Shown piece after piece: positions 53,110 through 61,692 of a stretch of DNA of 64,000 nt. Made by a program: the position numbers and the translations under genes. Below the pieces are notes generated by a model that saw only the letters and a list, made by a program, of their open reading frames with translations, was not told the DNA's origin and ran no database searches. Numbering within the stretch: position 1 is the first letter of the stretch; each line of letters opens with the position of its first letter. Origin of the DNA: Anaerolineae bacterium (GTDB lineage: Bacteria > Chloroflexota > Anaerolineae > Caldilineales > Caldilineaceae). Location: contig JAUIHI010000031.1 in NCBI GenBank assembly GCA_030432295.1, positions 18,170 to 82,169 of the forward strand, written 5' to 3'.

Positions 53110-53876
53110 TGGTTATGAATCTCACCCCAAACATTCTCGGCTCGGCCTACCCCGTCCACTTGCCCCTCTTTGAAGGCCCCCTGGACCTGCTCCTGCATCT
53201 GATCGAGCGGGAGGAACTGGACATCACCGAAATCTCTCTGGTGGCGGTGACGGACCAGTACATCAAAGCCATCGAAAGTCTGGAAGAGATCGAGCCGGGT
53301 TCGTTGGCTGACTTTCTGGTGATTGCGGCCCGGCTGCTCTATCTGAAAAGCCGCAGTCTGCTGCCCAAACCCCGCCCCCCGGAAGACGAGGACGAGAAGG
53401 CCGACGCCGAGGCACTGATACAACAACTGCTGGAATATCGCCAATTCAAGGCTGTGGCCGAAGGGTTGCGCTTGCGGGAAGAAGCCGGTCTGCGCGCCTT
53501 TGTGCGTCTGGCCCCCGCTCCCCAGATGGAACGCAAGCTGGACCTGGGCAATGTGACCGCGGACAAACTGGCCGCGGCCGTGCAGAAGGCCCTGCGCCGC
53601 ATCCCCACCGACCCGCCCAAGCCCCGAGTCCACACCTATCCGATAACCGTCTCCGAGCAGATCGAAACGGTACGCCAACGGGTACAGGCCGCGCAACTTC
53701 ACTCATCCACCGAGCCGCTGCTTTTCAGCGCGCTGCTTTCCGTGGGGAAGACTCGGCTGGAAATCGTCGTGACTTTTCTGGCTGTGCTGGAATTGATCAA
53801 ACAGCGGGAGATTGTGGTGGAGCAGGAGGGGGTCTTCGGGGAGATTGTGTTGCGGGGGCCAGCTTACTCGCCGTGA
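53109..53876 (+). CDS. scpA: Segregation and condensation protein A
   Basis: 255 residues. N-terminal ScpA block FEGPLDLLLHLIEREELDITEISLVAVTDQYI, LADFLVIAARLLYLKSRSLLP, and C-terminal winged-helix part (LLFSALLSVGKTRLEIVVTFLAVLELIKQREIVVEQ). Kleisin subunit that links SMC and ScpB during chromosome segregation. GTG 53109 shares one base with the preceding stop and has GGTGGAAG upstream; ATG 53115 is an alternative. scpB and smc are not in the window. Its 3' end overlaps the convergent CHAT gene by 13 bases. Confidence 0.93.
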   Translation: MVMNLTPNILGSAYPVHLPLFEGPLDLLLHLIEREELDITEISLVAVTDQYIKAIESLEEIEPGSLADFLVIAARLLYLKSRSLLPKPRPPEDEDEKADAEALIQQLLEYRQFKAVAEGLRLREEAGLRAFVRLAPAPQMERKLDLGNVTADKLAAAVQKALRRIPTDPPKPRVHTYPITVSEQIETVRQRVQAAQLHSSTEPLLFSALLSVGKTRLEIVVTFLAVLELIKQREIVVEQEGVFGEIVLRGPAYSP

Positions 53877-56668
53877 ATGACGAAGTCTGAAATTTCAGCG
53901 TTGATTTGGCCGCCTTTGGGAAGAAGATATCCAATCCAAAATGCTTTGTGCTGAAATGGAATCGTAGCTTGCATAACTCGTGAACCATCGACATATATGG
54001 CAAGCAGATCGGTGTCCGATATTTTGAGTGAAATTTCCTGTGTCGTAAATTCCTTATACTCCCGATAGCCATCGCTTGCCGCCAAATACGCCTCAAAACC
54101 GCCTCTTTCTTTTGACTTCAGATAAATCGGGTACTCTGTTTTTGGATTTTCCTTCTGAAAGATCAAAACGGTATTGGCATCCAAATCACGCGAGTCTGAC
54201 GAAATAACCCCCATTGATATATTGGCTAAGTCATTTTCAATAGGGGTATACAAAATCGAAAGCACAAAATTGAAAGTAATTGTTGTATTGCGTTCGATGG
54301 GCACCAAAATGCCTTGCCGAATTGACTCCGCCAAATTGTTGTTCATCAAGATTTCCAACCCATTATCCCTGGCGTCAATTCCCCACCCATCCATTGCCAA
54401 ACAGGCTTCACTCGTTCCAGTGTCTTGACTGTTATAGGGATACCACAGGGCATTGTCAATACAGCCATCTCGTAGCGGAACAGAAATTGCGACTTGCGTT
54501 GGCCCGTTTTGAGAGTTATCCGTCTTTAGCGGCAGTGGAACCGATATCGCATCAATCGTAAATCCCAGAACAAAACTGCACACGGCCAGACTCGTCTGAG
54601 AATCGCTGCCCACGCCCCAGCCGTCCGCAGCGCTATGGCTTGCCCGAATGCTCCCCATCGATTCGGTCTGGAATTCATCCACCTCGAAGCCGGCCCCAGT
54701 GATGACCAGCCGCTCGCCGTCCGTCACTCGCGTAGAAATGGACTGACCAATCGCATAACTCTGGCCGCTGTCCACCTCATTTGTGCCTGTCTCAGGCCAG
54801 CGCAGGTGCTGATCGTTGACGGCCAAATCCAGCCAGAACTCGCCCAGCCCGGTCAGGAGCGTATCGCAGTCATCGATGATCCGGACCGAATTGAAGGTGA
54901 CGGTTACATTGACGCTACCAGTCTCCAGTGCGGAAGCGCCTCCAACAGGCGCGGGTGTTGGACTGATCGCAGAAATCGCGACCTGCTGGGTGGCGGGCTG
55001 GTCGTAGTTGCTGGCGGTGAGGGCAAATGTGGCAGCTTTGTCAAGGGAAACCAGCAGACTGCCTGTTCGGGAAAGGGCCAGAGAGGAATCGATACCCGGA
55101 CCGATCACTGCCACATCAGTCATCTCTCCGGCAATTGACCAGGTGAGTTGAATCGACTGATTCTTCCCTTCCACAATTTGACTCGGCTCAGCCCGGAAGA
55201 AACTGATGGTGGGAGGCAGGAGCGCCGCCGGTGTGGCCTGCTCCGTCGAGTTACGAAAAACGAAATAGAAGATCAACGCCATCACCACAAATGCGCCCAG
55301 AATCACCCCGCCGATTATCTTCACCATTCGCAAATCGTTGGGTGTGCTGCCGGTTGTGCCAACAGTTTTGCTCCACTCGGCGCTCGTGCCAATCTGAACG
55401 GTGGAAGCGGGCTTCGTTTCTTCACTGCCCATTGATGGGGGTGCGACCGGAATTATTGGAGCTTTCTCGGCGGATGACGATCCGGTTTGTGGCTGCGCAA
55501 CTGGTGATTCCACCACCGGTGGTGCGGGAACCGGTGCCGCTGTCGGCACAGGTCGGGCCACAGGCGCTTGCACATCAAATATCCGCCCATCCGCGGCGCG
55601 CATAAAGAGGACAGGAATTCCCCACTCAGCGTTGGTTTTGGTGGCGAAGATGGCCCGCCGCCCTTCGGCCAGGGCGGCGTCCACCGGATAGCCACCGGCC
55701 AGAGCCATATAAAATTCCTGGGCAAAGATCGCGGCAGCGTCGTCGCTGATCTCAAACTGCATCGCGATCACTGCGGGCAAGCCCTGCTGGACTAGACTCT
55801 GGGCCGCGCCAGCGAAAGGATCGCTACGACTGGAACGTCCCCCTTCACAGGAGTTGAGGACGGCCAGGCGCAGGGATCGGTGATCGGCCAGCAGCGTGCC
55901 GACATATTGACCGGAGACTTTGCGCCCTCGCCCGTTGTTCTCCTCCAGCACTAGAAAGCCGTCGTCCGCGCTTTCGTCGAATACCCCGTGGCCGATGTAG
56001 TGGAAGATGTGGAACTGATTGTCCCGCAACTGTCGCTGCAACTCCAGCAGCGTGGCTTTGTCCAGCCGCGCAATCTCCACCAGTCCCCGCTCGCGCAGGG
56101 TCGCCGTAGCCGCAAGCAGCCGTTGCCACTCGGCCTCCACATCCAGCCGATCATAGTCGCTGGGGTCGGAGATCATCACCAGAATACGCAGGGGAGCCTG
56201 GATTTGCAGCGGCTCCACCGGTCGGCTCAGGTCCAGATAGCGGACGAGAGGGGTCTCCCTCGAAAGGGTGAGGAAACGGTTGGCCCCGCCGTCGTAGAGA
56301 TATTCCCAGGGGATGTCGGCCAGTTCGGGGGTGTTGCCAAAGCGCAGACGGATGCGCAGACCCGTGCCCTGCTCTTCGCTGGCCCGGATGCTGCTGCGCA
56401 GGGCGGCCCGCACATCGTCGTCGAAGAGGGCGTCGAAGAGCCGTCCGCCAAACTGTTTGGAGAGTTCCATCTCCGGCGAGTCGGCCCGACGGGTTCCACT
56501 GCTGCGCTGGCCCAATCGCAGCAGGAAATTTTCCAATTCCAGTTCATTGAAGGGAAAGAGAAAAGGCGCACCCGCCTGGCCCGCGGGGGAATCGGTCACC
56601 CGGACAGCATAGCCGTCCGCAGATGATTCAAAGGTGAGGTCGAAATTGAGGTAAGTGAGTTGGGCCAT
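53864..56668 (-). CDS. Membrane-anchored CHAT-domain protease with large extracytoplasmic region
   Basis: 934 residues from ATG 56668. 1-380: N-terminal helper region plus CHAT (caspase-like) domain with catalytic dyad H227 (IFHYIGHGVF) and C274 (LNSCEGGRSS); PWEYLYDG is the usual pre-CHAT motif. 380-445: Pro/Ala linker. One transmembrane helix about 450-472 (IIGGVILGAFVVMALIFYFVF). 473-934: outside, with an Ig-like part (FFRAEPSQIVEGKNQSIQLTWSI), a middle beta-rich part, and a C-terminal concanavalin-like part (FQHKAFWIGYLLPKGGQINAEISDFVIHG). No signal peptide precedes CHAT, so the protease should face the cytoplasm. Directly downstream of an antitoxin/PIN pair. Confidence 0.85.
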   Translation of the reverse strand: MAQLTYLNFDLTFESSADGYAVRVTDSPAGQAGAPFLFPFNELELENFLLRLGQRSSGTRRADSPEMELSKQFGGRLFDALFDDDVRAALRSSIRASEEQGTGLRIRLRFGNTPELADIPWEYLYDGGANRFLTLSRETPLVRYLDLSRPVEPLQIQAPLRILVMISDPSDYDRLDVEAEWQRLLAATATLRERGLVEIARLDKATLLELQRQLRDNQFHIFHYIGHGVFDESADDGFLVLEENNGRGRKVSGQYVGTLLADHRSLRLAVLNSCEGGRSSRSDPFAGAAQSLVQQGLPAVIAMQFEISDDAAAIFAQEFYMALAGGYPVDAALAEGRRAIFATKTNAEWGIPVLFMRAADGRIFDVQAPVARPVPTAAPVPAPPVVESPVAQPQTGSSSAEKAPIIPVAPPSMGSEETKPASTVQIGTSAEWSKTVGTTGSTPNDLRMVKIIGGVILGAFVVMALIFYFVFRNSTEQATPAALLPPTISFFRAEPSQIVEGKNQSIQLTWSIAGEMTDVAVIGPGIDSSLALSRTGSLLVSLDKAATFALTASNYDQPATQQVAISAISPTPAPVGGASALETGSVNVTVTFNSVRIIDDCDTLLTGLGEFWLDLAVNDQHLRWPETGTNEVDSGQSYAIGQSISTRVTDGERLVITGAGFEVDEFQTESMGSIRASHSAADGWGVGSDSQTSLAVCSFVLGFTIDAISVPLPLKTDNSQNGPTQVAISVPLRDGCIDNALWYPYNSQDTGTSEACLAMDGWGIDARDNGLEILMNNNLAESIRQGILVPIERNTTITFNFVLSILYTPIENDLANISMGVISSDSRDLDANTVLIFQKENPKTEYPIYLKSKERGGFEAYLAASDGYREYKEFTTQEISLKISDTDLLAIYVDGSRVMQATIPFQHKAFWIGYLLPKGGQINAEISDFVIHGE

Positions 56669-56690
56669 AAGAATTGAAAAGGGTGAACGG

Positions 56691-57122
56691 TTACAGCGAC
56701 GTGAAAGGGGCTGGCCGGAAAAAACGATCGAAACCCCCACTTTCAAGGCCACGAATCAGGCGTCGATCACTTGTCCAAAGTAGCCCGTCCAGTTCGAGGG
56801 TGAGAGCAACGTGCGGCGTATCGTTCTCGTCAACAATCTTGCACAATTCATACGCCTCTTTCCAATGCTGAGGCTCGATCAAGTCTTCTTTGTAGAGAGA
56901 AACCCGGCGTAGCAACAGGTGGTAAGCTTGGAGTATCTCCTCTTCGGGTAGAGCGCTATACTGAACAATTCGGTTCTTGTGCTTGAATAGCTCGACTACG
57001 GCCAGTTCGCACACAAAGAACCGCACATCAGCCGTCAATAGATGCTCCGAAAAGATAGATTTGCTTTTCAACAGAGCCGAGAACAAAATGCTCGTATCGA
57101 CAACGACCGGCCGTTCACCCAT
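56691..57122 (-). CDS. PIN-domain toxin (VapC-like ribonuclease)
   Basis: 143 residues. Acidic site residues: D9 in VVVDTSILFSALL, E in CELAVVELFKHK, and the late group DENDTPHVALTLELDGLLWTSD. Typical VapC-like nuclease. Start is 6 bases after the stop of the small upstream gene, and the stop is 22 bases before the CHAT gene start, so all three could share one transcript. Confidence 0.87.
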   Translation of the reverse strand: MGERPVVVDTSILFSALLKSKSIFSEHLLTADVRFFVCELAVVELFKHKNRIVQYSALPEEEILQAYHLLLRRVSLYKEDLIEPQHWKEAYELCKIVDENDTPHVALTLELDGLLWTSDRRLIRGLESGGFDRFFRPAPFTSL

Positions 57123-57128
57123 AGCTAT

Positions 57129-57359
57129 TTATTCAACCCCAGGAAGAACACGAGGTTTCAGTTGTTTCCAAACTGCCTCGTCCACCTCTGCGGCAAGCGT
57201 TTCTGCCTGCATTTCGGTCAAGCTACTATTCCGCCTCACCGCTTGCACATTCAAATAGTCCAAAAAACGTGCAAAAAACTCAGGTTCGACAAGCCCTTTG
57301 TCCATGCGCAGGACAATATCACTGCCTTCCAACGCATAGCTGTAGCCAAGTTGAATCAT
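57129..57359 (-). CDS. Probable antitoxin for the PIN toxin
   Basis: 76 residues; GGAGGG sits 6 bases before ATG 57359. Begins MIQLGYSYALEGSDIVLRMDKG, continues with helical PEFFARFLDYLNVQAVRRNSSLTEMQAETLAAEVDEAVWKQLKPRVLPGVE. The size, order and close spacing to a PIN toxin make it the likely antitoxin. No DNA-binding motif of a known class is obvious, so its family is not assigned. Confidence 0.75.
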   Translation of the reverse strand: MIQLGYSYALEGSDIVLRMDKGLVEPEFFARFLDYLNVQAVRRNSSLTEMQAETLAAEVDEAVWKQLKPRVLPGVE

Positions 57360-57396
57360 TTTCTTCCCTCCACTGCTCTTCATAATTTCAAATGAG

Positions 57397-57445
57397 GGCT
57401 GGGGATCGGGAACAATTCCCAGTTCCCGATCCCCAGCCCCCCAAT
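57397..57445. repeat. Hairpin of GGGGATCGGGAAC repeats after acs
   Basis: Perfect 17-bp stem GGCTGGGGATCGGGAAC (57397-57413) with its complement (57422-57438), loop 8, followed by CCCCAATCACTAATC. Same heptamer-like family as 47934-48012. It starts 10 bases past the acs stop and may act as its terminator. Confidence 0.75.
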
Positions 57446-57447
57446 CA

Positions 57448-59394
57448 CTAATCCGCCAGCGTACTCGTATCGCCAATCGGCTGGCCCAGGACCTGGGCTT
57501 TGAGCAAGCGGCGCATAATTTTGCCGCTGCGGGTCTTGGGCAGGCTGTCCACAAAGTTGATCTGGGACGGCACGGCAATCGGCCCAACTTCCGTGCGCAC
57601 GTGCTGTTTGAGCGTCGCGGCCAATCCGTCGTTACCCGTAACGCCAGTGTTGAGAATGCAGAAGGCGTGTATCACATTGCCCCGCAGCTCGTCGGGCACG
57701 CCGATGCAGGCGGCCTCGGCCACATCCGCGTGGCTGACCAGCGCGCTCTCCACCTCGGCTGTGCCCAGCCGGTAGCCGCTGACTTTGATCACATCGTCCA
57801 TACGTCCGATGATCCAGAAGTAGCCGTCTTTGTCCTTGCGTGCGCTATCGCCAGTGAAGTACCAGCCCTGCTTGCTGAACTCGGCCCAATACTGCTCCAC
57901 ATAGCGGTCCGGGTCGCCCCAGACCGTGCGGGCCATCCCCGGCCAGGGCTGTTTGACCACCAGATAGCCGTCCTCGTTAGGATCGCAGGATGTACCGTCT
58001 TCCCGCACCACATCGGCGTCGATGCCGGTGAAGGGGAGAGTGGCGCTGCCAGGCTTCAAGGGCACAACCGGCGTGGGTGTGATCATAAAGCCGCCGGTCT
58101 CGGTCTGCCACCAGGTGTCCATAATCGGACAATTCTCCTTGCCAATCACCCGGTGATACCAGCGCCAGGCTTCCGGATTGATCGGTTCACCGACCGAGCC
58201 GAGCAGACGCAGGCTGGACAAATCGTGGCGGTTGGCCCAGGCTTCGCCGTAGCGCATCAGCCCGCGGATGGCCGTGGGCGCGGTGTAGAGGATTGTGATC
58301 CCGTACTTCTCCACCAGAGACCACCAGCGGTTGGGGTAGGGAAAATCGGGCGAGCCTTCGTACATAAAACTGGTGGAACCCAGAATCAGGGGCGAATAGA
58401 CGATATAACTGTGGCCGGTGATCCAGCCCTGATCCGCCGCACACCACCAGCGGTCCTCGTCTTTCAGATCAAAGACGTATTGGAGAGTGGCGGCGATGTA
58501 GACTTGATAGCCGCCGCAGGTGTGCAGAATTCCTTTGGGGCGACCTGTGGTTCCGGAGGTGTATAGAATGAAGAGCGGGTCTTCCGCATCCATCACTTCG
58601 GACTCGCACTTGGGGCTGGCAATGGGCAGGGACATCAGTTCGTGCCACCAGTAGTCCCGGCCCTGTTCCATACGCACGTCCTGCTTTGTGCGCTGGTAGA
58701 CGATGACTGACTGGACAACCGGGCTGCGCTTCACCGCTTCGTCGGCGATGTCCTTCAGGTTGATCGTCTTGCCCCGCAGCCACGCGCCGTCGCAGGTGAT
58801 CAGCACTTTGGATTGGGCATCTTCGATGCGGCTGGCCAGGGCTGCCTCGGAAAAGCCGCCATAGACGACCGAATGGACTGCCCCCACTTTGGCCGTCGCC
58901 AGCATGGCAATCGAGAGTTCGGGGACCCGCCCCATATAAATTGTGACGGTATCGCCCTTTTTCACACCCATACTTTTGAGGACATTGGCAAAACGGTTCA
59001 CCTCTTGCCAGAGCCGGTAGTAGCTGAAGGTGCGCTGCTCGCCGTCTTCGCCTTCCCAGATCAGGGCCAGCTTGTTCTTGCGCCAGGTCTTGACGTGTCG
59101 GTCCAGCGCGTTGTGGATGATATTGATTTTGCCACCGGTAAACCATTTGTAGAAGGGCTTGGCGCTGTCGTCCAGAACCCGATCATAGGGTTCGTACCAA
59201 TCGACCAATTCTGTGGCCCGGGCATCCCAAAAGGCTTCGATGTCTTCCAGCGCTGTCTGGCGCAGGGCAAGATAGTCGGGTACGACGGCATTGGAAACAG
59301 TTTCCGCCGAAGGCGCGTACATTTCGCTCTCAGCGGCCAATATCTCCGTCTCGCGCTTGGCATCCGGGTGGACGTTGGGGTCAAGTTCGGACAT
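57448..59394 (-). CDS. acs: Acetyl-CoA synthetase
   Basis: 648 residues from ATG 59394 (GGAGAG 5 bases upstream), usual length for Acs. Adenylate-forming P-loop YTSGTTGRPKGILHT, WWCAADQGWITGHSY, TAPTAIRGLMRYG, DTWWQTETGGFM, GWYFTGDSARKDKDGYFWIIGR, and the C-terminal Lys motif LPKTRSGKIMRRLL, whose Lys is the acetylation-regulated catalytic residue. Converts acetate, ATP and CoA to acetyl-CoA. Its own transcription unit. Acetate released by the esterases at the window's left could feed it. Confidence 0.95.
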   Translation of the reverse strand: MSELDPNVHPDAKRETEILAAESEMYAPSAETVSNAVVPDYLALRQTALEDIEAFWDARATELVDWYEPYDRVLDDSAKPFYKWFTGGKINIIHNALDRHVKTWRKNKLALIWEGEDGEQRTFSYYRLWQEVNRFANVLKSMGVKKGDTVTIYMGRVPELSIAMLATAKVGAVHSVVYGGFSEAALASRIEDAQSKVLITCDGAWLRGKTINLKDIADEAVKRSPVVQSVIVYQRTKQDVRMEQGRDYWWHELMSLPIASPKCESEVMDAEDPLFILYTSGTTGRPKGILHTCGGYQVYIAATLQYVFDLKDEDRWWCAADQGWITGHSYIVYSPLILGSTSFMYEGSPDFPYPNRWWSLVEKYGITILYTAPTAIRGLMRYGEAWANRHDLSSLRLLGSVGEPINPEAWRWYHRVIGKENCPIMDTWWQTETGGFMITPTPVVPLKPGSATLPFTGIDADVVREDGTSCDPNEDGYLVVKQPWPGMARTVWGDPDRYVEQYWAEFSKQGWYFTGDSARKDKDGYFWIIGRMDDVIKVSGYRLGTAEVESALVSHADVAEAACIGVPDELRGNVIHAFCILNTGVTGNDGLAATLKQHVRTEVGPIAVPSQINFVDSLPKTRSGKIMRRLLKAQVLGQPIGDTSTLAD

Positions 59395-59966
59395 GCTTCT
59401 CTCCTCGTCTGTCTGTAATCCTTCGATTGTAGAAAATATTGGGATATACACCGTTTGGCGTTGGGTCTATGATAGCACAATTTTCCCAACTACACACACC
59501 GCTTGCAAGCGGCTGTAGACGGCCAGAATATCCCTGCCAGGCGTACGCGAATGATCGAAAAAGCGCGTACAGGTCCAGATTATCATCCGACGACCAGAAC
59601 TGACCAGCTATTTACGCCGCCCCCCTAGCCCCGGTCAAATGCCTACCCCATAAAGCTTAGATGTAGGATGGTACGAAATTGCTACGCTGATACAGCCTTT
59701 TATGGACGGTTGTGCAAATCTGGCTGAATGAAAAGTCGCAAATTTCGCCCATCCAAGTACAAAAGTACCATTGCTTCTGCCCGAAAAATAGCGGATATTC
59801 ATATCAAGAATATATCGCACACGGGATTTTACGTAGGTGATGGCAGCAACCAGATCAACAAAATGGCGTAAGCAATCACCACGAAAGCAGCAACAAAACG
59901 CTATTCCCAACGGCTACGTTTTTTCTACGACACATTTCATTTGACAAAGGAATCGAGGAACTTACG
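59395..59966. other. 572-base region without a recognised gene
   Basis: Divergent gap between acs and the NarL-type regulator. AT-richer than its surroundings and free of the dispersed repeats seen elsewhere. A small palindrome CCGCTTGCAAGCGG lies at about 59501-59514. Short open frames on the minus strand show no domain or ribosome site. Probably promoter space for both genes, perhaps an unrecognised small RNA. Confidence 0.5.
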
Positions 59967-60650
59967 ATGCTCCGTACTACACGAATTTTTCTGGCCGACG
60001 ATCACATGCTGGTGCGCCAGGGCATGCGCTCCCTGTTGGAGATGGAAGAGGATATTGTGATTGTGGGCGAAGCCAGCAATGGGGCCGATGCCGTGGAAAA
60101 GGTGCAGAACGGCCTGCGCCCCCACATCGTTTTGATGGATGTCCACATGCCAATTATGACAGGCATTGAAGCTACCCGGCGCATCAAAATGGTGATGCCC
60201 GATGTGCTGGTCATCGGTCTGACCGCATCGGAAGACGATTCCACCATTTCCGATATGCTCAAGTCCGGAGCCAGCGGCTATGTGCTCAAGTCCGCCGCAG
60301 CCAGCGAACTGGTCAAGACGATTCGCTCGGCCCGCTCCAACCGCACAGCCATCGACCCGACGATACGCAGCCGGGCCGACCGCTACAACCACCGCAACGC
60401 CTTTGTCGAGCAGGAGATGCCCGAACGCAAGAACATTCACCAGCGGCTCACCCGCCGGGAAATGGATGTGATGAAGGCGCTGCTCCAGGGCTTCAGCAAC
60501 AAAGAGATCGCCCGGGATTTGATTATCTCAGAGCGCACAGTGCAGACCCACCTGAGCAACATTTTCAGCAAAATGGATGTGAACAGCCGCACAGAAGCCG
60601 TCCTCATCGCCATGCGCGACGGCTGGGTAGCCCAGCAGCCGGTGCTTTGA
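59967..60650 (+). CDS. NarL/FixJ-family response regulator
   Basis: 227 residues; GAGGA before ATG 59967. Receiver domain with DDH acidic pair, phospho-acceptor D58 (VLMDVHMPIMTG), T in GLTASEDD and K in YVLKSAAA. A linker of about 30 residues, then a LuxR-type helix-turn-helix: LTRREMDVMKALLQGFSNKEIARDLIISERTVQTHLSNIFSKMDV. No kinase gene is adjacent, so this is an orphan regulator. Confidence 0.93.
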   Translation: MLRTTRIFLADDHMLVRQGMRSLLEMEEDIVIVGEASNGADAVEKVQNGLRPHIVLMDVHMPIMTGIEATRRIKMVMPDVLVIGLTASEDDSTISDMLKSGASGYVLKSAAASELVKTIRSARSNRTAIDPTIRSRADRYNHRNAFVEQEMPERKNIHQRLTRREMDVMKALLQGFSNKEIARDLIISERTVQTHLSNIFSKMDVNSRTEAVLIAMRDGWVAQQPVL

Positions 60651-60659
60651 AGTACAAAA

Positions 60660-60821
60660 GGACACGGATTTTCACGGATTGATTGGATTCACACAGATCC
60701 TAATTTATGAAGCAGAAAGGCCCGCCAGTATATCTGGCGGGCCTTTCTGCTTCAGTTTGACCAGGAATCAGGCCACAAATTATCCGTGAAAACCCCGTAC
60801 ATCTGTGAAAATCCGTGTCCT
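60660..60821. repeat. Inverted ACACGGATT repeats flanking a terminator
   Basis: Left copy 60660-60700 (GGACACGGATTTTCACGGATT...CACAGATCC) and right copy 60785-60821 (CCGTGAAAAC...TGTGAAAATCCGTGTCC) are inverted; the terminator at 60708-60754 lies between. Same layout as 9984-10129. Confidence 0.75.
60708..60754. terminator. Bidirectional intrinsic terminator
   Basis: Perfect 21-bp stem (TGAAGCAGAAAGGCCCGCCA and one more base), loop 5 bases, between the convergent regulator and sucD genes. Confidence 0.9.
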
Positions 60822-60822
60822 A

Positions 60823-61692
60823 TCAAAGATTCTGTGCGACCAACTCGGCGATCTCTTCGGGATGGCGGGCAACCTTCACCCCTGCCGAACGGAGAGCGTC
60901 GATCTTCTCCTCCGCAGTGCCTTCGCCGCCGGAGATAATGGCACCGGCGTGGCCCATACGCTTGCCAGGAGGGGCGGTCTGCCCGGCGATAAAGGCAGTG
61001 ACCGGTTTCTTCATCTCGTGTTTGATGAACTCGGCTGCATTTTGTTCGTCGGTCCCACCGATCTCGCCAATCAGAACCACCTGCTCCGTACCGGAATCAG
61101 CCTCGAACATAGCCAGAATTTCCAGGAAGTTCAGCCCTTTGATGGGATCGCCGCCGATGCCCACCGCGCTGCTCTGGCCGATGCCCCGAGCCGTGAGCGC
61201 ATAGACGACTTCGTAGGTCAGGGTTCCGGAGCGGCTGACGATGCCAACCGTGCCCGGTGTGTGGATATGACCGGCCATAATCCCCACCTTTGCCTCGCCA
61301 GGGGTGATCAGGCCGGGGCAGTTGGGGCCAATCAGCATCGAATCGGTCGTGTCCAGATAGGCCCGCACCTTTGCCATATCCAGCGCAGGGATGCCTTCGG
61401 AGATGCAGATAATCAGTTCAACTCCTGCATCCGCGGATTCCAGAATCGCGTCCGGCGCAAAGGCCGCGGGGACAAAAATAATGCTGGCGTTGGCAGCCGT
61501 AGCAGCCACACCTTCGCGCACAGTGTCAAAGACGGGCACATTGCCCAGTGCCCATTGGCCGCCCCGCCCAGGCACAGCGCCGGCCACGACGTTTGTGCCA
61601 TAGGCGATCATCTGTTCCGTATGAAAGAGGCCCTGGGTGCCGGTGATTCCCTGCACAAGCAGGCGTGTCTCTTTTCCAACTAAAATGCTCAT
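60823..61692 (-). CDS. sucD: Succinyl-CoA synthetase alpha subunit
   Basis: 289 residues, usual length. CoA-binding Rossmann start ([22 protein letters not shown]), [30 protein letters not shown], and the active-site phospho-His in [17 protein letters not shown]. Forms with SucC the TCA-cycle enzyme interconverting succinyl-CoA and succinate with ATP or GTP. Start overlaps the sucC stop by 4 bases (ATGA). Confidence 0.96.
   Translation of the reverse strand: MSILVGKETRLLVQGITGTQGLFHTEQMIAYGTNVVAGAVPGRGGQWALGNVPVFDTVREGVAATAANASIIFVPAAFAPDAILESADAGVELIICISEGIPALDMAKVRAYLDTTDSMLIGPNCPGLITPGEAKVGIMAGHIHTPGTVGIVSRSGTLTYEVVYALTARGIGQSSAVGIGGDPIKGLNFLEILAMFEADSGTEQVVLIGEIGGTDEQNAAEFIKHEMKKPVTAFIAGQTAPPGKRMGHAGAIISGGEGTAEEKIDALRSAGVKVARHPEEIAELVAQNL

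Noticed and set aside
53109..56668. scpA and the CHAT gene as a functional operon
   Set aside because: They are convergent with a 13-base overlap of their 3' ends, so they cannot share a sense transcript.
59635..59910. Small minus-strand frame of about 91 codons in the gene-free region
   Set aside because: No ribosome site, no recognisable domain, unusual composition for this genome.
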